Assembly (NCBI GenBank): GCA_017437925.1
Contig: JAFRWQ010000190.1
Span: 1 to 8,381, forward strand
Length of the DNA: 8,381 nucleotides
Direction: 5' to 3'
Origin: Bacillota bacterium
GTDB taxonomy: Bacteria > Bacillota_A > Clostridia > Peptostreptococcales > Anaerovoracaceae
The notes under the pieces were generated by a model. That model saw only the letters and a list, made by a program, of their open reading frames with translations, ran no database searches and had not been told where the DNA came from. The stretch's first letter is position 1, and the number at the start of each line of letters is the position of its first letter. The position numbers and the translations under genes are program-made. Shown here in pieces: positions 5,048-8,381 of the stretch.

Positions 5048-6187
5048 TTACCTCTCTTCGTAGTGCATCACAACGTCCTTCAGGTAGTCGGTGATGGGCA
5101 GATGCTGGGGGCATACTCCCTCGCACTGTCCGCAGCCTATGCACTCGCTCGCCTTGCCCTTGCTCAGGGCTATGAGATTGTAATTGGTGAAATTGACGGT
5201 CCAGCCCTTCTGGTCCAGCTTCTCCCTCATGTCTTCGTTGTAGATGGAGAAGTACTGGGGAATGGCTATGTTCATCGGGCAGCCTTCTGTGCAGTAGGAG
5301 CAGCCGGTGCAGGGGATGGCGATCTGGGCGTTGATCAGTTCCGCGGCTTTGGCGCACAGCGCCTTTTCCTCATCGCTTAAGGGTCTGAAGTTTTCCATGT
5401 AACCGGTGTTGTCGGAGAGCTGCTCCAGGCTGCTCATGCCCGAGAGCACTACCATGACGTTCTCGAGGCTCGCAGCGAAGCGTATCGCCCAGCTGGGGAC
5501 GGACATATCCGGCTCCGCCGCCTTGAACAGGGCTTCGGCGTCCTCGGGAAGCGAGGCGAGGGTCCCGCCCTTGACCGGCTCCATGACCACGACCGGCTTA
5601 TTGTGCTTTACGCAGGTCTCGTAGCAGGCCCCCGACTGCACCCAGGGGCTCTTCCAGTCGAGATAGTTGAGCTGCAGCTGGACGAACTCGACCTCGGGAT
5701 GCTCGCACAGCAGTCTGTCCAAAAGCTCGGGGGTGTCATGGAAGGAGAAGCCTATGTGCTTTACCAGGCCCTGCTCCTTCTTTTCCTTCAGCCAGCCGAA
5801 GCAGTCGAGCTTGTCGTAGACCTCAAGCCTGACTCTGTCTATGCCGTGGATCAGGTAGTAATCGAAGTACCCGGCCCCGGTCTTCCTCAGCTGCTCGTTG
5901 AAAACGGCGTCTCTGTCCTCTTTTGTCTTGATGAAGCCGGCGTGGAGCTTGTCGGCCAGGGTGAAGCTCTCCCTGGGATAGCGGCGGACCAGGGCTTCTC
6001 CCGCCACGTTCTCGCTGTTGAAGCCGCAGTACATCCAGGCTGTGTCGAAGTAGGTGAAGCCCCTCTCCATGAAGAGGTCGACCATCCTCTTTACCTGCCC
6101 GACGTCTATGTCGGCTGCGTTGGTCTTATCGTTCCTGGGGAGCCTCATGAGGCCGAAGCCCAGCTTTTTAACGGGTCTGAAGTCCAT
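5048..6187 (-). CDS. Aldo/keto reductase with C-terminal double [4Fe-4S] ferredoxin domain
   Basis: 379 residues of the predicted aldo/keto reductase-ferredoxin fusion family (COG1453 type). Residues 1-265 form the (beta/alpha)8 reductase barrel, with LGFGLMRLP (9-17) at the start. The catalytic tetrad is visible as Asp48 and Tyr53 (FDTAWMY), Lys80 (ADK) and His114 (LIHG). The C-terminal domain has two CxxCxxCxxxC sites: CTGCSYCTEGC (Cys293, 296, 299, 303) and CIGCGQCEGVC (Cys349, 352, 355, 359), each expected to hold a [4Fe-4S] cluster. It should be a cytoplasmic oxidoreductase coupling NAD(P)H or ferredoxin electrons to an unknown carbonyl substrate; all key residues are intact. GGAGG lies 7 bases before the ATG, and it has its own promoter. 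larC follows on the same strand, but the hairpin between them makes a simple operon uncertain. Confidence 0.93.
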   Translation of the reverse strand: MDFRPVKKLGFGLMRLPRNDKTNAADIDVGQVKRMVDLFMERGFTYFDTAWMYCGFNSENVAGEALVRRYPRESFTLADKLHAGFIKTKEDRDAVFNEQLRKTGAGYFDYYLIHGIDRVRLEVYDKLDCFGWLKEKKEQGLVKHIGFSFHDTPELLDRLLCEHPEVEFVQLQLNYLDWKSPWVQSGACYETCVKHNKPVVVMEPVKGGTLASLPEDAEALFKAAEPDMSVPSWAIRFAASLENVMVVLSGMSSLEQLSDNTGYMENFRPLSDEEKALCAKAAELINAQIAIPCTGCSYCTEGCPMNIAIPQYFSIYNEDMREKLDQKGWTVNFTNYNLIALSKGKASECIGCGQCEGVCPQHLPITDYLKDVVMHYEER

Positions 6188-6209
6188 AGTTTATCCTCCG
6201 TAAATACTG

Positions 6210-6241
6210 TTTGCCTACAGTATATTATAATTTAAGGCAAA
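6210..6241. repeat. Inverted repeat TTTGCCT/AGGCAAA across the reductase -10 box
   Basis: Perfect 7-base arms (6210-6216 and 6235-6241) with an AT-rich 18-base centre flank the -10 box and reach into the promoter spacer. Arm centres are about 25 bases apart, so both arms face nearly the same side of the helix. A repressor bound here would block the promoter. An internal TACTG...CAGTA pair overlaps the left arm. The operator role is inference. Confidence 0.4.
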
Positions 6242-6247
6242 TGTGAA
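6219..6247 (-). promoter_or_regulatory. Sigma-A-type promoter of the aldo/keto reductase gene
   Basis: On the minus strand, TTCACA (6242-6247) and TATACT (6219-6224) are separated by 17 bases, and each matches five of six consensus positions. A second TATAAT overlaps just upstream but lacks a matching -35. The leader is roughly 25 bases and contains the GGAGG ribosome binding site. The -35 box abuts a 14-base palindrome, ACCCGCCGGCGGGT (6247-6260). Confidence 0.68.
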
Positions 6248-6302
6248 CCCGCCGGCGGGTCGGGCCTTTGGATGAAACGGGCGGGCTCCGCCTATGAAAA
6301 CA

Positions 6303-6326
6303 GCGGCGGAGATCTCTCTCCGCCGC
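6303..6326 (-). terminator. Intrinsic terminator of the SLH surface-protein gene
   Basis: Nine-base-pair stem GCGGCGGAG / CTCCGCCGC around a six-base loop, starting 25 bases after the stop codon at 6352. On the minus strand it is followed by TGTTTTCAT. Bases 6261-6302 between it and the reductase promoter hold nothing further that I recognise. Confidence 0.75.
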
Positions 6327-6351
6327 CGCATCGTTTTTGGGGCTTATTCCT

Positions 6352-8381
6352 TTATTTGATGTTTTCGATGAAACGCATAAGCATCGCCGCAACCTGGGCG
6401 CGGGTCGCTCCCTGTCCGGGAAGCAGCTTGTTATTGCTGCCCTGGATCAGGTTCATCTGTACGGCCCAGCGGACGGCTTCAACGGCCCAATCGCTTACTT
6501 CAAGCGCGTCGTCGAAGTCGAGGGTGTTGGCGTCGGGGCTTACAGCCTTGCCCTTGTACTGAGCATAGCGATACAGGATAGTCGCCAGCTGCTCGCGGGT
6601 GGTCTCATTGGAGGGACCGAACTTGCCGTTTCCGTAGCCTTCAACGATACCCTTGCCGTAGGCCCAGATGATGGCGTCGGAATACCACTGGCCGGCCGCG
6701 ACGTCGTCAAAGGGCATATTGCCGCTGACGGCGGGCTCGCCTTCCAGGCGGTAGAGTACGGTCAGGATCATCGCCCTCGAGGCCGATCCGCTGGGATCGA
6801 ACCTGTTGTTTCCGACTCCGTCCATAATGCCGTTTTCGGCCATGTAAGCCGCGGCGTCGGCATACCAGGCGCCGGCGGGCACGTCTGAGAAGGGGGTTAT
6901 GGACTTCTCTTCGTTTTCTTTGAAGTCATCGCCGACCTTGACGGTGGCTCCGTCGGTCACGGGAACGGTGATCTTGCCGTCCGCGTAGGAGGCCTCGACA
7001 GTCTCGGTGTTGCCGTCCTTGTCGGTGACCTCTACGGTCACGGTGCCTTCCTTGTCGCCGAGGTCTACAGGGATCTCAACCTCCGCCTCGTCCTTGCCTT
7101 CGGGCAGGTCTACGGTCGCGGTGGTATTGCCTTCGGAGTCGGTCACGGTCTCGACCGTGGTGCCGTCGGGATACTCGGTGGTCTCGGTCACTGCGCCGGT
7201 CGCCTCATCGACGACGGTCGTGGTGACGGGGCTCTCCCCGCCGGCCTCGGCGCCGGCTTCGGTATTGCTTCCGGCATTTTCACTTCCGGTGCTGTCGCCG
7301 GTGTTGCCGCTGCCGGAGCTGTCGCCGGTGTTGTCGGAAGGAGTCGTGGTTCCGCTGTCGTCGGAAGAATCGTCGGAAACGCTCTTCTTGTAGCCGCAGA
7401 CCGTGCAGGTGTTATCGGAGAAGACATGGGCTTCTTTTTCAGTCTTCTCGCCGCAAGTCTCGCAGACCTTCCAGTGTCCGGAGTAGTTCTTTTTCCAGGT
7501 CTCGCCGTAAGCGTGGCCGGGCGCGGGCAGGACCTGCGGCTCGGAGATCTCGTTTGCGGCCTCCTCGTCCTCGAACATCATGCCGCACTCGCATACGTAG
7601 TAGGCGGCAGTGCCGTCCTCGGTGCAGGTCGCCGGCTTTTCTTCATATGCGGTCAGGCAATCCTTATGGTACGCTCTCTCTTCATAATCGCAGGAGGCGA
7701 CTTTGCAGGATCTCCAGTGCTCGTTCTCATCGGTGTTCCACTCTTCGTCGAGCACGTGGTTGTGTTCTTCGCCTTCATGCTCGGCCTCCCAGTGGCTGTC
7801 CCATTCGCTGCTCATCACGCAGACGCCGTGATCGCAGCCGGCGGCCTTGCTGACCTCGGCGCAGCAGTCTTCGCACAGTTCGCAGTCTTCGCATATGGTG
7901 CTGCAGGAGCTGCAGGCTTCGCCGCACTCACCGCAGATATCGGCGCAGTACTCGCAGGTGCCGCAGCCACCGCAAAGCTCGGCGCACTCGCTGCAGTGGT
8001 CTCCGCAGCTATCGCAGATGGTCGCGCAGTTCTCGCAGTAGCCGCAGTCGCCGCAGACCTGGCTGCACTCGCTGCAGGCTTCGCCGCAGTTCGGGCAGAT
8101 CTCGGCGCAGTATTCGCAGTAACCGCAGTTTCCGCAGATCTCAGCGCATTCGCTGCAGTGGTCTCCGCAGCTATCGCATATGGTCGCGCAGTTCTCGCAG
8201 GTGCCGCACTCGCCGCAGACGGTGCTGCACTCGCTGCAGGCTTCACCGCAGGACGGGCAGATCGTCGCGCAGTCCTCGCAGGCTCCGCAGTTTCCGCACA
8301 GTACCGAGCATTCGGTGCAGTGCTCACCGCAGAGCTCGCAGATGGTCGCGCAGTTCTCACAGGTGCCGCAGCCGCCGCAGA
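6352..8381 (-). CDS. Cysteine-repeat surface protein with three C-terminal SLH domains (5' end missing)
   Basis: The frame is open from the right edge to TAA at 6352-6354, giving 675 visible residues. A GTG at 7816-7818 is not the true start, because the frame and its repeats continue upstream without a stop. Order from the N-terminal side: six 27-residue Cys repeats (7876-8361); Cys/His/Trp modules at 7390-7818 (HWRSC near 7712, HWKVCETCGE near 7473, CTVCGY near 7407) resembling zinc-ribbon-like modules of clostridial wall proteins; a Ser/Gly/Thr/Asp linker (about 7225-7380); a Thr/Val-rich beta-type segment (about 6930-7224) with TGAVTET and YPDGTTVET turns; and three SLH domains (about 6745-6894, 6565-6711, 6367-6516) with FSDVPAGAWYADA, FDDVAAGQWYSDA and FDDALEVSDWAVEA. 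SLH domains bind pyruvylated wall polysaccharide, so the protein should be secreted and wall-anchored; the signal peptide is off the window. 65 visible Cys are exceptional for such a protein. Function unknown. Confidence 0.9.
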   Translation of the reverse strand, partial: CGGCGTCENCATICELCGEHCTECSVLCGNCGACEDCATICPSCGEACSECSTVCGECGTCENCATICDSCGDHCSECAEICGNCGYCEYCAEICPNCGEACSECSQVCGDCGYCENCATICDSCGDHCSECAELCGGCGTCEYCADICGECGEACSSCSTICEDCELCEDCCAEVSKAAGCDHGVCVMSSEWDSHWEAEHEGEEHNHVLDEEWNTDENEHWRSCKVASCDYEERAYHKDCLTAYEEKPATCTEDGTAAYYVCECGMMFEDEEAANEISEPQVLPAPGHAYGETWKKNYSGHWKVCETCGEKTEKEAHVFSDNTCTVCGYKKSVSDDSSDDSGTTTPSDNTGDSSGSGNTGDSTGSENAGSNTEAGAEAGGESPVTTTVVDEATGAVTETTEYPDGTTVETVTDSEGNTTATVDLPEGKDEAEVEIPVDLGDKEGTVTVEVTDKDGNTETVEASYADGKITVPVTDGATVKVGDDFKENEEKSITPFSDVPAGAWYADAAAYMAENGIMDGVGNNRFDPSGSASRAMILTVLYRLEGEPAVSGNMPFDDVAAGQWYSDAIIWAYGKGIVEGYGNGKFGPSNETTREQLATILYRYAQYKGKAVSPDANTLDFDDALEVSDWAVEAVRWAVQMNLIQGSNNKLLPGQGATRAQVAAMLMRFIENIK
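7864..8379 (-). repeat. Tandem 27-residue (81-base) repeats with eight cysteines each
   Basis: Six complete copies lie at 8281-8361, 8200-8280, 8119-8199, 8038-8118, 7957-8037 and 7876-7956, with partial copies on both sides (8362-8379 and 7861-7875). Within each copy Cys occupies positions 1, 4, 8, 11, 15, 18, 22 and 25 without exception. The first third reads CE[NDY]CA[TED]I, the middle CxxCG[DE][HA]C, and the end CGxCGx. Copies 1, 3 and 5 carry His at position 14, copies 2, 4 and 6 carry Ala, so the true super-period is 54 residues. Nearly every Cys codon is TGC; other codons vary synonymously, which supports this frame as the coding one. The array continues beyond the window edge. Confidence 0.93.

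Noticed and set aside
7816..7818. GTG as start codon of the SLH protein.
   Set aside because: The same frame stays open to the right edge with clearly coding repeats; there is no convincing ribosome binding site before the GTG.
7815..8360. 181-codon minus-strand frame rich in Ala/Arg/Ser/Thr over the repeat region.
   Set aside because: It is the shifted frame of the Cys repeats. The Cys frame is continuous with the SLH coding region, has fixed spacing and shows synonymous changes between copies, so it is the real one.
7876..8361. CRISPR array, because of regular direct repeats.
   Set aside because: The 81-base units are continuous with no alternating spacers, and they encode a conserved protein repeat.

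Overview
The window looks like a chromosomal segment of an anaerobic, Gram-positive Clostridia-type bacterium (Firmicutes). The coding regions are GC-rich and the spacers AT-rich. Ribosome binding sites are strong (AAGGAGG/GGAGG type). The gene content also fits: a VanR/OmpR-type response regulator, a DUF2974 (Mbeg1-like) hydrolase, an AbgB-like M20 amidohydrolase, LarC, an aldo/keto reductase with two [4Fe-4S] motifs, and a surface protein with three SLH domains. Genus or species cannot be assigned from the sequence alone.

Layout. 1-225 (-): N-terminal 75 residues of a response regulator that runs off the left edge. 298-1701 (-): DUF2974 serine hydrolase with an alanine-rich tail made of five exact 11-residue repeats. 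1702-1920: divergent promoter region with a good sigma-A-type promoter for the hydrolase and a weaker one for the peptidase. 1921-3279 (+): M20D amidohydrolase, followed by a strong, probably bidirectional terminator. 3411-3494 (-): the last 27 codons of a RidA-family gene, left as a remnant directly behind larC. 3495-4886 (-): larC with a 79-residue histidine-rich insertion. 4887-5047: structured spacer and leader between the reductase and larC. 5048-6187 (-): ferredoxin-like aldo/keto reductase with its own promoter. 6303-6326: terminator of the next gene. 6352-8381 (-): 3' part of a surface protein that is open to the right edge.

Functional reading. Every gene except the amidohydrolase is on the minus strand, but the spacers and terminators point to mostly separate transcription units. 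LarC inserts nickel to complete the nickel-pincer nucleotide cofactor, and its His-rich loop is a plausible nickel store. Its usual partners (larB, larE and a LarA-type racemase) are not in the window.

The most unusual object is the right-hand gene. Its visible N-terminal part consists of six complete 27-residue repeats with eight cysteines each, at spacing 3-4-3-4-3-4-3-3. The repeats alternate in two subtypes, giving a 54-residue super-period. They are followed by Cys/His modules, a Ser/Gly/Thr linker, a beta-type segment and three SLH domains. This predicts a wall-anchored, extremely cysteine-rich protein of unknown function. Its start, signal peptide and total repeat number lie beyond the right edge.
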